A stretch of 64,000 bases of DNA from Inhella proteolytica (lineage in GTDB: Bacteria > Pseudomonadota > Gammaproteobacteria > Burkholderiales > Burkholderiaceae_C). This document shows, piece by piece, positions 8,652-20,909 of this stretch; position 1 is the first letter of the stretch, and each line of letters begins with the position of its first letter. The position numbers and the translations under genes are program-made. The notes under the pieces are model-generated. The model ran no database searches. It was not told the DNA's origin and saw only the letters and a list, made by a program, of their open reading frames with translations. The DNA lies in NCBI RefSeq assembly GCF_016093275.1, contig NZ_JAEDAK010000006.1, positions 1-64,000 on the forward strand, given 5' to 3'.

Positions 8652-10643
8652 TCATTTCAGCAATCGTTCCTCGGCACGGCCCAGGCTCTCAGGCGTGCCG
8701 CTCAGCACCAAGGTGTCGCCGCCCTGCAGCAGGGTGCTGTCCTGCGCCGCCACCACCACGCCGTCGGCGCGGCGCAGCGACACCAGGGCCAGCCCTTGCG
8801 CTGGCAGCAGCAGGTCGGCCACGGTCTGGCCGGCCCATTCACTGGCCACGGGCAGGGTGAAGGGGCGCAGGCGCACCTGCTCGCGGTCGTCGCTGAGGTC
8901 GTCGTCGGCGCCGTGGAAGTAGCCGCGCAGCAGGCCGTAGCGGGCGTCGCGCGCCTGCTGGGTGATGCGCAGCACACGCCGCATCGGCACGCCCACCAGG
9001 GCCAGCGCGTGGTTGGCCAGCATCAGGCTGCCCTCGATGGCCTCGGGCACCACCTCGGTGGCGCCGGCGGCGCGCAGCTTGTCGAGGTCGGCGTCGTCCA
9101 CGGTGCGCACCACCACCGGCACCTTGGGCGCATGCGCGCGGATCTGGCGCAGCACCTTCAGGGCTGAGGGGGTGTCGTGGTAGCTGATGACGACGGCGCT
9201 GGCGCGGTTCAGGCCGGCGGCCATCAGGGCCTGCGGACGGGCGGCGTCACCGAACACCACCGACTGGCCGGCTGCGGCGGCCTGGCGCACGCGGTCGGGG
9301 TCCAGGTCCAGCGCCATGTAGGGAATGCGCTCGGCCTCCAGCAGGCGCGCCAGATTCTGGCCGCTGCGCCCGAAGCCGCAGATGATGACGTGCGCGTCGC
9401 TCTTGAAGGCCTTCTTGGCGATGGTGGTGAGCTGCACCGACTGCAGCAGCCAGTCGCTGCTGGACAGCTTCATGACGATGCGGTTGCTGTACATCACGAT
9501 CAGCGGCGTCACCAGCATCGAGAGCACCATCGCCGCCAGCACGGGCGATTCCCACTGCGGCGCCACCAGGCCCTTGTCGGCGCCCAGGCCCAGCAGCACG
9601 AAGCCGAACTCACCCGCCTGCGCCAGGTAGAGGCCGGTGCGCAGCGACACCCCCGAGGGCGCGCCCAGCAGCTTGGCCAGCGCCGCCACCAGCAGAAACT
9701 TGGCCAGCGTGGGGCCGAGTAGCAGCATCAGCACCAGGGGCCATTGCTGCACCACCGGCTGCCAATCGAGCTTCATGCCGATGGTGATGAAGAACAGGCC
9801 CAGCAACACGTCGTGGAAGGGCCGGATGTCGGTTTCCACCTGGTGCTTGAACTCGGTCTCGGAGATCAGCATGCCGGCCACGAAGGCGCCCAGGGCCAGG
9901 CTGAGGCCGGCGTGCTCGGTCAGCCAGGCCAGGCCCAGGGTGACGAGCAGCAGGTTGAGGATGAAGAGCTCGTCGCTCTTGCGCCGCGCCACCAGGGTCA
10001 GCCACCAGCGCATCCCCTTCTGGCCACCCCAGAGCAGCAGGCCGAGTACGACGACGGCCTTGAGTCCGGCCCAGCCGAGGTCCTGCGCCATGTCGCTGGC
10101 GCTCGCGCCCAGGGCGGGGATGAGCACCAGCAGCGGCACCACGGCCAGATCCTGGAACAGCAGCACGCCCATCACGCGCCGGCCATGCTCGCTTTCCAGC
10201 TCCAGGCGTTCGGCCATGAGTTTGACGAGGATGGCGGTGGAGCTCATGGCCATGGATGCCCCCAGCACCAGCGCGCCGGCCCAGCCCAGCTCCCACTGCA
10301 CCCCCAGCCAGCCGAACACCAGGGCCAGCAGCTCATTGCCGATGACGGCGCCGAGCAGCGTCAGCAGCACCTGCAGCAGGCCCAGGCCAAACACCACGGC
10401 GCGCATGGCGCGCAGCTTGGGCAGGTTGAACTCCAGCCCGATGGCGAACATCAGGAACACCACGCCGAACTCGGCCAGGTAGCGCAGGCCGGCGGAATCC
10501 TTAGTCAGCGCCAGCGCGTTGGGGCCGATCAGCACCCCCACCGCCAGGTAACCCAGCATGGGCGGCAGCTTCAGGCTGCGGCAGGCCACCACGCCGAGCA
10601 CGGCGGCCACGAGGTAGAGCAGGGCGAGGTCCAGGCTGGTCAT
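8652..10643 (-). CDS. CPA2-family monovalent cation:proton antiporter (KefB/KefC/YbaL type)
   Basis: A 663-residue inner-membrane transporter exchanging K+ or Na+ for protons. The N-terminal about 390 residues form a Na_H_Exchanger domain with roughly twelve hydrophobic helices (LDLALLYLVAAVLGVVACRS, then FGVVFLMFAIGLEF). A cytoplasmic RCK/TrkA-N domain follows with the Rossmann motif IICGFGRSGQN and a GDAARPQ segment. A TrkA-C domain fills about residues 580-660 (LVSLRRADGVVV ... GDTLVLSGTPESL). This three-part layout matches glutathione-gated or nucleotide-gated Kef/YbaL proteins; which ligand gates it is not visible. The start is ATG 10643, where the first helix begins. It is divergent from the next gene across a 65-bp gap. 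Confidence 0.9.
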   Translation of the reverse strand: MTSLDLALLYLVAAVLGVVACRSLKLPPMLGYLAVGVLIGPNALALTKDSAGLRYLAEFGVVFLMFAIGLEFNLPKLRAMRAVVFGLGLLQVLLTLLGAVIGNELLALVFGWLGVQWELGWAGALVLGASMAMSSTAILVKLMAERLELESEHGRRVMGVLLFQDLAVVPLLVLIPALGASASDMAQDLGWAGLKAVVVLGLLLWGGQKGMRWWLTLVARRKSDELFILNLLLVTLGLAWLTEHAGLSLALGAFVAGMLISETEFKHQVETDIRPFHDVLLGLFFITIGMKLDWQPVVQQWPLVLMLLLGPTLAKFLLVAALAKLLGAPSGVSLRTGLYLAQAGEFGFVLLGLGADKGLVAPQWESPVLAAMVLSMLVTPLIVMYSNRIVMKLSSSDWLLQSVQLTTIAKKAFKSDAHVIICGFGRSGQNLARLLEAERIPYMALDLDPDRVRQAAAAGQSVVFGDAARPQALMAAGLNRASAVVISYHDTPSALKVLRQIRAHAPKVPVVVRTVDDADLDKLRAAGATEVVPEAIEGSLMLANHALALVGVPMRRVLRITQQARDARYGLLRGYFHGADDDLSDDREQVRLRPFTLPVASEWAGQTVADLLLPAQGLALVSLRRADGVVVAAQDSTLLQGGDTLVLSGTPESLGRAEERLLK

Positions 10644-10708
10644 GGGCGGGCCGATGGTATCGGGCCCGTCCGCCATAGCATCCCGCGGTGGACGAAGGGG
10701 GGCTTGGC

Positions 10709-11461
10709 ATGGCAGGGCGAACCGGTCTGGGCATGTGGATGGCGGTGGGGCTGGCCTGCGGGTTGGCTGCGGCCCAGGCGCGCCCGCCCGCGCTGCAAGA
10801 TGTGGATTCGCGCGGCTTCTCCCCCTGGCTGGCCCAGGCCCTGGCGAGCCCGCACATGGAAGACCTGGATTGGGCGGCCCACCTGCTGCTGTTCTGCGCC
10901 GAGCCCGAACGCTGGTTGGACAGGGTGCGCTCGGCCGACTGGGCGGCCTACGCCCGCCCTGGCGTGCGGGTGCGCGTCGTCAGCCTGAACGAACGCGCCG
11001 CCCGTCTGTGCCAGACCGTGGACGCGGATCAACTGGCGCAGCTACCCGAGTTGGCGACCCGCCTGGAACAGCGCGGACACCCGACCGACAGCCTGCGGGC
11101 GCTGGCCATGAGCCCCGCCGAGCGGCAGGCCGCCCGCGAGCGGGCCCAAGAACGCTCGCCCCAGCAGCGCCAGACCCTCTGGCATGGCGAGGATCGGAGC
11201 TACTGGGTGCTGTGGACCCTGCGCCTGTGTGCGCCTGATCGCGTCCAGGCGGACCCCGACTGGCAGGCGGTCTGGGAGCGTTTGGAGGCTACGCGCCAGG
11301 CGCAGCAGCTGCCCGCGCCGGCCGTGCCGCTGGATCGCACACGCCGTCCTCGCGTGTCGCCCCATGTCCTGGAAGACCTGCGCCTGTTGAGCGCCAGCCA
11401 GGAAAAGATGGAAAAACAGCTGCTCCAGCATTGCCCAGCGGCGCGAGACAGCGGCCGCTGA
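10709..11461 (+). CDS. Secreted protein of unknown function
   Basis: I do not recognise this 250-residue protein. It starts with a clear signal-type segment (MAGRTGLGMWMAVGLACGLAAAQA), so it is probably periplasmic. The rest is hydrophilic and predicted mostly helical. It has only a few Cys residues (LLFCAEPE, RLCQTV, LRLCAPDR, HCPAARD) that could form disulfides, and a Q/R-rich middle. ATG 10709 is chosen over GTG 10688 because a strong AAGGGGGG ribosome binding site precedes it and the signal peptide then begins at residue 1. It ends 13 bp from the convergent pilU gene. Confidence 0.6.
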   Translation: MAGRTGLGMWMAVGLACGLAAAQARPPALQDVDSRGFSPWLAQALASPHMEDLDWAAHLLLFCAEPERWLDRVRSADWAAYARPGVRVRVVSLNERAARLCQTVDADQLAQLPELATRLEQRGHPTDSLRALAMSPAERQAARERAQERSPQQRQTLWHGEDRSYWVLWTLRLCAPDRVQADPDWQAVWERLEATRQAQQLPAPAVPLDRTRRPRVSPHVLEDLRLLSASQEKMEKQLLQHCPAARDSGR

Positions 11462-11474
11462 GCGGCTGGGCGCC

Positions 11475-12596
11475 TCAGCGAATCTCCAGCCCCGAGGCGT
11501 CCGGCAGGTCTCCGGAGGTCAGGCGCACGCGCAGCGAGAGGTCGGTGCGCGAGTCGGCGTTGTCCAGCGCCTCTTCCAGGCTGATCTTGCCGGCGCGGTA
11601 GAGCTGGTAGAGCGACTGATCGAAGGTCTGCATGCCGAGCTCGTTGCTGTGCGCCATGGCGTCCTTGAGCTCGTCCACATTGCCCTTGAGGATCAGGTCG
11701 GACACATGGGGCGACTGCAGCAGCACCTCGACGGCGGGCACGCGCCCGCCCTGCAGGCCGGGCAGCAGGCGCTGGGCGATGACGCCCTTGAGGTTGAGCG
11801 AGAGATCGAGCAGGGCCTGATGGCGCGCCGCCTCGGGGAAGAAGTTCAGCACCCGGTCGATGGCCTGGTTGGCGTTGTTGGCGTGCAGGGTGGAGAGGCA
11901 CAGATGCCCGGTCTCGGCATAGGCCAGCGCGTGGCGCATGGTCTGCTCGTCGCGGATCTCGCCGATCAAGATCACGTCCGGGGCCTCGCGCATGGCGTGG
12001 CGCAGCGCCTCCTCGAAGCTGCGCGTGTCCAGCCCGACCTCGCGCTGGTCCACCACCGAGAGCTTGTGGTTGTGCACGAACTCGATCGGGTCTTCGACGG
12101 TGAGGATGTGCCCCGGCGTGCTGCGGTTGCGCCAGTCCACCAGCGCGGCCAGGGTGGTGCTCTTGCCCGAGCCGGCCGCGCCCACGCACAGCACCAGGCC
12201 GCGCTTGATCAGGGCCAGCTCCTTCAGGTGCGCGGGCAACTGCAGGTCTTCCAGCGACGGGATCTGTGCGCTGATGTAGCGCGCCACCAGCGAGACCTCG
12301 CCGCGCTGCATGAAGACATTGAAGCGAAAGCGCCCCAGGCCTTCGAAATTGGTGGCCAGATCGCACTCCAGCGTGGACTCGAACTCGCGGATCTGCGCCT
12401 CGCGCATCACCGAATAGGCCAGCGCCTTGGCCTGCATCGAGTTCAGCGGCGGCAGCTTGAGCGGTCGCACCACGCCCTGGATCTTCACCGCCGGCGGCGA
12501 GCCGACCGAGAGGAACAAGTCCGACGCCTGGTTCTGCACCATGAAGCGCAGATAGGGAGCCAGGTTGCGCGGGTCGCCGAACTCGTGTGTGTCCAT
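11475..12596 (-). CDS. pilU: Type IV pilus retraction ATPase, PilU type
   Basis: A 373-residue hexameric AAA-like ATPase of the PilT/PilU group that powers pilus retraction at the inner membrane. It has the N-terminal PAS-like region (NQASDLFLSVGSPPAVK), Walker A GAAGSGKST, an Asp-box GHILTVEDPIEF, Walker B VILIGEIRD and the His-box HLCLSTLHANNA. The stretch ELGMQTFDQSLYQLYRAGKI followed by DNADSRTDL is characteristic of PilU rather than PilT. Only pilU is present in the window; a pilT partner, usual next door, is absent here. ATG 12596 is preferred to TTG 12608. Confidence 0.88.
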   Translation of the reverse strand: MDTHEFGDPRNLAPYLRFMVQNQASDLFLSVGSPPAVKIQGVVRPLKLPPLNSMQAKALAYSVMREAQIREFESTLECDLATNFEGLGRFRFNVFMQRGEVSLVARYISAQIPSLEDLQLPAHLKELALIKRGLVLCVGAAGSGKSTTLAALVDWRNRSTPGHILTVEDPIEFVHNHKLSVVDQREVGLDTRSFEEALRHAMREAPDVILIGEIRDEQTMRHALAYAETGHLCLSTLHANNANQAIDRVLNFFPEAARHQALLDLSLNLKGVIAQRLLPGLQGGRVPAVEVLLQSPHVSDLILKGNVDELKDAMAHSNELGMQTFDQSLYQLYRAGKISLEEALDNADSRTDLSLRVRLTSGDLPDASGLEIR

Positions 12597-12728
12597 GGGG
12601 CGGCTCAAGGCGGGGGTGACGGACCCAGTCTACGAGCCGGCCATCGACGCTCCCGCTTGACCTGGAACAAGCTTCGGGGCCCACGATGCGCGGCCCGCAT
12701 GAGGGGATGCCCAAGCGGCGTCGGTTCA

Positions 12729-12742
12729 CTTGTCCATACAAG
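12729..12742. promoter_or_regulatory. Inverted repeat upstream of gdhA
   Basis: CTTGT-CCAT-ACAAG, a perfect 5-bp inverted repeat about 50 bp before the gdhA start in an otherwise AT-poor region. It could be an operator for the glutamate dehydrogenase gene. No known consensus is recognised. Confidence 0.25.
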
Positions 12743-12790
12743 GTTTCTTCGGGTTACCGTGCGCCCCACTAAAAATTCTTCGGAGGCGTC

Positions 12791-14062
12791 ATGCCGAACC
12801 TGTCTTTTGTTTCGCCCACGCGCAACTCGCCTTGGGGCACCTATCTGAGCCAGATCGACGCGGTGGAGCCCTATCTGGGCAATCTGGCGCGCTGGGTCGA
12901 GACCCTGCGCCGCCCCAAGCGCGCGCTCATCGTGGACATCCCCATCGAGATGGACAACGGCAGCATCGGCCACTTCGAGGGCTACCGCGTGCAGCACAGC
13001 CTGACCCGCGGCCCCGGCAAGGGCGGCGTGCGCTACCACCCCGATGTGACGCTGGAAGAAGTGATGGCCCTGTCCGCCTGGATGACCATCAAGAACGCCG
13101 CAGTGAACCTGCCCTACGGCGGCGCCAAGGGCGGCATCCGCGTCGAGCCCAAGATGCTCAGCAACAAGGAGCTGGAGAAGCTGACGCGTCGCTACACCAG
13201 CGAGATCGGCATCATCATCGGCCCGCAGCAGGACATCCCCGCGCCGGACGTCAACACCAATGGCCAGATCATGGCCTGGATGATGGACACCTACTCGATG
13301 AACGTCGGCGCCACCGCCACCGGCGTCGTCACCGGCAAGCCGATCCCCCTGGGCGGCTCGCTGGGCCGCGTGGCCGCCACCGGCCGCGGCGTGTTCGTCG
13401 TCGGCCGTGAAGCCATGCGCCGCCTGAACATCAACATGGAAGGTGCGCGCGTGGCCGTGCAGGGCTTCGGCAACGTCGGCTCGATCGCCGCCAAGCTGTT
13501 CGCCGCCAACGGCGCCAAGATCGTCGCCGTGCAGGACCACACCGGCACCATCCAGAACGAGCATGGCGTCGACATGCAGGACCTGCTCGACCACGTGGCC
13601 AAGCGCGGTGGCGTGGAAGGCTTCAAAGGCGCCGACGCGATCGCCAACGAGAACTTCTGGGACGTCAAGACCGATGTGCTGATCCCGGCCGCGCTGGAAG
13701 GCCAGGTCAATGAAGAGCGCGCCCGCCGCATCCACACCCGTCTGATCCTGGAAGGCGCCAACGGCCCGACCACGCCGGACGGCGAGGCCGTGCTGGCCGA
13801 CCGCGGCATCGTGGTGGTGCCTGATGTGATCGCCAACGCCGGCGGCGTGACGGTGTCCTACTTCGAGTGGGTGCAGGACTTCAGCTCGTTCTTCTGGACC
13901 GAGGACGAGATCAATCTGCGCCTCGACAAGATCCTGATCGGCGCCTTCAAGGGCATCTGGGAAACCAGCGAGCAGCACAAGATCCCGCTGCGCACGGCCG
14001 CGTTTACCGTGGCGTGTACGCGGGTCTTGCAGGCGCGTGAGGAGCGCGGTCTGTACCCCTGA
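12791..14062 (+). CDS. gdhA: Glu/Leu/Phe/Val-type dehydrogenase (glutamate dehydrogenase)
   Basis: A 423-residue cytoplasmic enzyme, most likely reversible oxidative deamination of glutamate to 2-oxoglutarate and ammonia. It has the substrate-binding domain with the catalytic-lysine motif [11 protein letters not shown], the family motif [14 protein letters not shown], and an NAD(P)-binding Rossmann domain with VQGFGNVG. Length and sequence fit the hexameric bacterial/archaeal-type GDH rather than leucine dehydrogenase, but substrate preference is not proven by eye. A GGAGG ribosome binding site sits at 12781-12785. The gene stands alone and ends in a strong terminator. Confidence 0.9.
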   Translation: MPNLSFVSPTRNSPWGTYLSQIDAVEPYLGNLARWVETLRRPKRALIVDIPIEMDNGSIGHFEGYRVQHSLTRGPGKGGVRYHPDVTLEEVMALSAWMTIKNAAVNLPYGGAKGGIRVEPKMLSNKELEKLTRRYTSEIGIIIGPQQDIPAPDVNTNGQIMAWMMDTYSMNVGATATGVVTGKPIPLGGSLGRVAATGRGVFVVGREAMRRLNINMEGARVAVQGFGNVGSIAAKLFAANGAKIVAVQDHTGTIQNEHGVDMQDLLDHVAKRGGVEGFKGADAIANENFWDVKTDVLIPAALEGQVNEERARRIHTRLILEGANGPTTPDGEAVLADRGIVVVPDVIANAGGVTVSYFEWVQDFSSFFWTEDEINLRLDKILIGAFKGIWETSEQHKIPLRTAAFTVACTRVLQAREERGLYP

Positions 14063-14084
14063 GCCTTCGCTGCTTCCCCAACGG

Positions 14085-14112
14085 AAAGGGCCCGCTTCTG
14101 CGGGCCCTTTTT
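14085..14112 (+). terminator. Intrinsic terminator after gdhA
   Basis: Stem AAAGGGCCCG (14085-14094) pairs with CGGGCCCTTT (14101-14110), with a 6-nt loop and a run of T residues on the right side. Confidence 0.85.
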
Positions 14113-14138
14113 CATGGGGTGCGGCTGGCGCCATGGTT

Positions 14139-14714
14139 TCAGCCCCGCCGCCGGCGCAGCGCCGCAAGGCCGCCCAGGCCGGCGAGCATCAGCAGGGCAG
14201 AGGCGGGCTCCGGCACCGCCAGGGTGGGCACGGTGTCGATCAGCAGGCCGTTCAATCCGACGGTCTGGATCCCGCCGTCCTGATCGATGTTGAAGTGCAC
14301 CGCGGTCACGTTGTGAAAGGCGAGGGCCTGGAAGCCGTTCTGGTCGAGCGTCAGGGTCTGGCCGTTCGAGCCCCGCAGGGTCATGGAGCGGGCCTCATTG
14401 GCAAAGGCGGCAATGTCGACGCCCAGCAGATCGAAGGCGGCGCCACCGAAGCTCAGCGTCCAGCCGATGTCGTCCAGATTGGTGGGGCCGTTGTGAAAGC
14501 CCAGATCACCGATGAAGCCCCGGTCGAAGTGGTTGCCGGCCTGCGCCATCTGCAGGCGAAAACCGTCCTCGTCGTAGGTGTCCCTCAAACTGGGATTGGC
14601 GACGGCCACATTGCTGTCCAGGCCGCTGGTCAGGTCCAGCGTCACCGGCGCGGCGAGCGGGGCCAGGCTGGCGCAGCCCAAGGCCAGGCCGGCAAGTTGT
14701 TTGCAGATGTTCAT
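14139..14714 (-). CDS. PEP-CTERM sorting domain protein
   Basis: A 191-residue exported protein. ATG 14714 gives a signal peptide (MNICKQLAGLALGCASLAPL). The C-terminus has the full exosortase signature: VPEPAS, then a hydrophobic helix (ALLMLAGLGGLAAL) and a basic tail RRRRG. In the family, such proteins are cleaved and anchored or secreted by the exosortase EpsH/XrtA system linked to exopolysaccharide production. No exosortase gene is in this window. The body is Gly/Asn/Asp rich and probably all-beta; a specific role cannot be assigned. Confidence 0.85.
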   Translation of the reverse strand: MNICKQLAGLALGCASLAPLAAPVTLDLTSGLDSNVAVANPSLRDTYDEDGFRLQMAQAGNHFDRGFIGDLGFHNGPTNLDDIGWTLSFGGAAFDLLGVDIAAFANEARSMTLRGSNGQTLTLDQNGFQALAFHNVTAVHFNIDQDGGIQTVGLNGLLIDTVPTLAVPEPASALLMLAGLGGLAALRRRRG

Positions 14715-14857
14715 CGGATTTCCCGGGATGGGCTTGAAAGCGACGGACGAAGCAAGGTCTGCGCCACCGGGCCGAAAGCCCAACCGGCTCAAGACCTCAG
14801 CGCCCGCGCCCGGCCCCCGCTACCGAGGGGCCGTCAAGCGCGCCGACACTGGGTTCA

Positions 14858-16771
14858 TCACCAGGCCGTGCTCAGGCTGATCGCCAGCAGCCGCCCCGGC
14901 CGTTCCGCATAGCTGCCGGCGCCGCGCAGCTCGAAGCTGCGCTGGTTCGTGGCGTTGGTCAGCAGCGCGCGCAGCGTCAGCGGCCGCGCGCCGATCTGCA
15001 GCGGCCAGCGCAGGCCCAGGTCCAGTTCGGTCAGGGCCGGCAGCTCCACCGCGTTGTCGCGCGTGGCGGCCATCGCTCCGGTGTGCGAAAGGCCAGCGTC
15101 GAAGCTCGGGCCGCCGAGCGACTTCGGGGTCCAGACGGCGTTGAGCTTGAGCACGCGCTCGGCCTGGCCCACCGGGCGCTCGCCCACGCGGCCCAGGCGC
15201 ACGGCCTCGCCGCGCACCTCGGGCTGCATCAGCACGGCGCCGGCCACCACGCGCACTTCGGCGCTGACCTGGCCGGCCAGCGAAAGCTCCAGGCCGCGGT
15301 GCCGCACATCGCCCAGCTGGGTGTAGAGCTGGGCGGCGTCCAGATTGAAGTAGGGCTTGCGCACATCGAAGAGCCCGGCCACCAGGCGCAGGCGCGGCGC
15401 GATCTGCCAGCGCAGCCCGGCGTCGAACTGGCGCGTCAGGATGGCGGGCAGGGCCTGATTGCGGTTGCTGGCATTGCCGGGGGCGATGCCGCTCTCTTCC
15501 AGCCCGCGCGTGAAGCCGCCGTAGGCCACCAGGCCGGGGGCCAGATGCCATGCGCCGCTGAGGTTGTAGAGCCAGGGTTGGGCGCGGTCTTCCACTTCCG
15601 GCTGGCCGGGGCGGGCGAAGCGCTTGCGGTAGCTGCTGCGCTGCAGGCCGGCGTTGGCCTCGAAGCTGCGGCCGTGGCGCAGTTCGTAGGCCAGGCCCAA
15701 CCAGTGCTGGTCCACCTCGTCGCGCGTGCGCGGCCCGAATTGGAACTGCGGCTGCGCCAGCGTGACGGGGTCGCCCATGCGGCTGGGGCCCAGGTCCAGG
15801 GTCTGCGAGCCGCCGTTGCGGCGCTCGCGCAGGCGGCCGGCCGCCTGGGCATGCAGGCGCTGGCGCCAGTCGCCCTCGCCGAAGGTCCAGGAAAGGCGCA
15901 GCTCGCCGCTGTCGGCCGCGGTGCGGCTCGGCGGGTCGACGATCAGCAGGCGCCGGCCGCGGCCATCGGGCTGCACGTCCAGCAGCAGATGCGTCACCGA
16001 CTGCCGGTCGTCGAACTCCGAATGGAACAGGCCGGCACGCAGCTCCCAGGCGGGGCTGAAGCGGTGGCGCAGCAGGCCGCCCCGGTTCAGGCCGACGCCC
16101 GAGTAATACGCCCAGTTCGGGCCATCGAACTGGCGCGGCGTGCTCAGCGGCGGCAGGCCCGGCGTGGCGGTGGAGAGCTGCGGGCCGATCTGGTCGTGCG
16201 TGGTGTCGTGGCGCGAGAAAAAGGCCATGGCCTCCGTGTCGGCGCCGGGCCGCCACCACAGGGCCAGGCTCGCGTTCCAGGCATTGCTGTCGGTGCCGTT
16301 GCCGTACTCGGTGTGGATCAGCGAGGTGCCGCCGCTGAGCGCGAACTGGCCGTTCAGCGGCTGCGTGAAATCGACATCCAGCACGCGCCCGCCCCAGTGG
16401 TCCACGGTGCCCACCACCAGGCCATGGCCTTCTTCGCCGGGCCGGCGCAGCTGATGGTCCACGATGCCGGTGGGCGCCGGGAACACGAAGCCCTGCGCGG
16501 TGAGCCCCACGCGCACCACGCTGGCACTGCGCAGGCGCGCGCTCAGGTTCCAGACCTGATCGAAGTACAGGCCATCGATGCGCACATTGCCCGCCGCCGT
16601 GGGCGAGAAGCCGCGCACGCTGCTGCTGTTGTACAGACCAATGGTTTCCCGGCCCACGCTGGTGCCGAAGGCATCGCCGGCGGCTTGCACCGCGCTGCCA
16701 CTGGTGTTCGCGAGGGCGGCACTGGCGCCGAGAAGGGTGGCGCTACAGGCCAGCACACGCAGAGACAACAA
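14858..16771 (-). CDS. TonB-dependent outer-membrane receptor
   Basis: A 637-residue outer-membrane receptor: signal peptide (LRVLACSATLLGASAALA), a plug domain (ETIGLYNSSSVRGF, RIDGLYFDQ), then a long beta-barrel rich in alternating Tyr/Arg/Gly strands. It ends with an aromatic residue (LLAISLSTAW), the signal for barrel assembly. It is slightly short for the family and no clear TonB box is seen near the N-terminus. The start is a TTG preceded by GGAG; this is uncertain. It is divergent from the TPP riboswitch and thi operon, so uptake of thiamin or a pyrimidine/thiazole precursor is a reasonable inference. It lacks a riboswitch of its own on the minus strand. Confidence 0.82.
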   Translation of the reverse strand: MLSLRVLACSATLLGASAALANTSGSAVQAAGDAFGTSVGRETIGLYNSSSVRGFSPTAAGNVRIDGLYFDQVWNLSARLRSASVVRVGLTAQGFVFPAPTGIVDHQLRRPGEEGHGLVVGTVDHWGGRVLDVDFTQPLNGQFALSGGTSLIHTEYGNGTDSNAWNASLALWWRPGADTEAMAFFSRHDTTHDQIGPQLSTATPGLPPLSTPRQFDGPNWAYYSGVGLNRGGLLRHRFSPAWELRAGLFHSEFDDRQSVTHLLLDVQPDGRGRRLLIVDPPSRTAADSGELRLSWTFGEGDWRQRLHAQAAGRLRERRNGGSQTLDLGPSRMGDPVTLAQPQFQFGPRTRDEVDQHWLGLAYELRHGRSFEANAGLQRSSYRKRFARPGQPEVEDRAQPWLYNLSGAWHLAPGLVAYGGFTRGLEESGIAPGNASNRNQALPAILTRQFDAGLRWQIAPRLRLVAGLFDVRKPYFNLDAAQLYTQLGDVRHRGLELSLAGQVSAEVRVVAGAVLMQPEVRGEAVRLGRVGERPVGQAERVLKLNAVWTPKSLGGPSFDAGLSHTGAMAATRDNAVELPALTELDLGLRWPLQIGARPLTLRALLTNATNQRSFELRGAGSYAERPGRLLAISLSTAW

Positions 16772-16844
16772 GGGGGGGCTCCAGATGAGGGGCGCGCAGT
16801 GTAGGCAGGGGGCGGTGGGCAGTCGGCAGTCATGACTACACTCC

Positions 16845-16938
16845 GCGTCCGCTCCGGGGTGCCCTGCATGGGCTGAGATGGTGCTGTTGAGACCAAACCC
16901 GAGAACTTGATCCGGTTCGTACCGGCGTAAGGAGAGTC
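16845..16938 (+). promoter_or_regulatory. TPP riboswitch (thi box)
   Basis: This leader contains the conserved TPP aptamer elements in order: CTCCGGGGTGCC (16852-16863), GGGCTGAGA (near 16870-16878), ACTTGATCCGG (near 16905-16915) and CCGGCGTAAGGAGAG (16922-16936). P1 can pair CTCC with GGAG. Binding of thiamin pyrophosphate is expected to repress the operand thiC operon. Downstream, CCGCCC (16945-16950) can pair with GGGCGG (16969-16974), a possible expression platform; the thiC ribosome binding site AAGGA is at 17001. Confidence 0.9.
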
Positions 16939-17001
16939 GTGAATCCGCCCTGCGTGCATCCGTGCGCCGGGCGGGGCGCCTTCCGGAGCACTCACCGCTG
17001 A

Positions 17002-19909
<2,908 letters not shown>

Positions 19910-19913
<4 letters not shown>

Positions 19914-20122
19914 AAGTCACCGTGCTGACCGATCAAGGGCCGCTGCAACTGGATGCGCCCGCCACCCTGCAGCAGGCGCTGCAGGCCCTGCTGCACGGGC
20001 GCGATCCCGAGCTGGTGGCCAGCGCCGTCAACGGCCGCTTCGTGCCGCGCGGGCAGCGCGCCGGGTTCGCCTTGAAGGACGGTGACTGCGTGCAGGTCTT
20101 TTCTCCAATCACGGGGGGGTGA
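19910..20122 (+). CDS. thiS: Sulfur carrier protein ThiS
   Basis: A 70-residue ubiquitin-fold protein ending in the Gly-Gly tail (SPITGG) that is adenylated and converted to a thiocarboxylate, then donates sulfur for the thiazole ring. Size and tail are typical. It overlaps thiO by 4 bp and is followed by thiG after 4 bp. ThiF and ThiI are not in this window. Confidence 0.95.
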
Positions 20123-20126
20123 ATCC

Positions 20127-20909
20127 ATGTCACTTCACATTGGCGCCACGGCGCTCTGCAGCCGCTTCCTGCTCGGCACCGCCGGCTACCCCTCGCCCGA
20201 GACCCTGCGCCAGGCCATCGCCGCCAGCGGCGCCCAGGTGCTCACCCTGGGCCTGAAGCGCACGCTCGGCACCGGCCAGCCGGACAACGGCTTCGTGCAG
20301 ATCATTCGCCACGCCGCGCAGCAGCAGGGGGCGCGCCTGCTGCCCAACACCGCCGGCTGCCGCACGGCGCATGAGGCCGTGCAACTGGCGCTGATGGCGC
20401 GCGAGCTCTTCGGTACCGACTGGATCAAGCTCGAAGTGGTGGGCGACGAGCAGTTGCTGGCCCCCGACCCCTTCGAGCTGCTGAGCGCTGCGCGTGAGCT
20501 CTGCGCACAAGGCTTCACCGTGCTGCCCTATTGCACCGACGACCTCGTGCTGAGCCAGCGCCTGCTGGACGCTGGCTGCGCCGCGCTGATGCCCTGGGGC
20601 GCCCCGATCGGCTCCGGCCAGGGCCTGCTCAACCCCTTTGCGCTGCGTGCGCTGCGGGCGCGTTTCCCGCGCGCCACCCTGATCGTCGACGCCGGCCTGG
20701 GCGCGCCCTCGCAGGCCGCACAGGCCATGGAGCTGGGCTTCGACGGCGTGCTGCTCAACTCCGCCGTGGCCCAGGCCGCCGACCCGGTGCGCATGGCGGC
20801 CGCGTTTGCCGCCGCCATCGAAGCCGGCCGCCAGGCCTACGCGGCCGGGCTGATCGCGCCGCAGGACCTCGCCATTCCCTCCACCCCCGTGTGGGACCGC
20901 GCCGCATGA
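20127..20909 (+). CDS. thiG: Thiazole synthase ThiG
   Basis: A 260-residue TIM-barrel enzyme that joins 1-deoxyxylulose 5-phosphate, dehydroglycine and ThiS-thiocarboxylate into the thiazole phosphate. Clear motifs are LLPNTAGCRTAHEAV, DWIKLEVVGDEQLLAPDPFE (with the Schiff-base Lys), LMPWGAPIGSGQG and VDAGLGAPSQAAQAMELG. ATG 20127 is chosen because the family starts here and GGGGGGGTGAATCC precedes it; an in-frame ATG at 20082 lies inside thiS. The end overlaps the next gene by ATGA. Confidence 0.96.
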   Translation: MSLHIGATALCSRFLLGTAGYPSPETLRQAIAASGAQVLTLGLKRTLGTGQPDNGFVQIIRHAAQQQGARLLPNTAGCRTAHEAVQLALMARELFGTDWIKLEVVGDEQLLAPDPFELLSAARELCAQGFTVLPYCTDDLVLSQRLLDAGCAALMPWGAPIGSGQGLLNPFALRALRARFPRATLIVDAGLGAPSQAAQAMELGFDGVLLNSAVAQAADPVRMAAAFAAAIEAGRQAYAAGLIAPQDLAIPSTPVWDRAA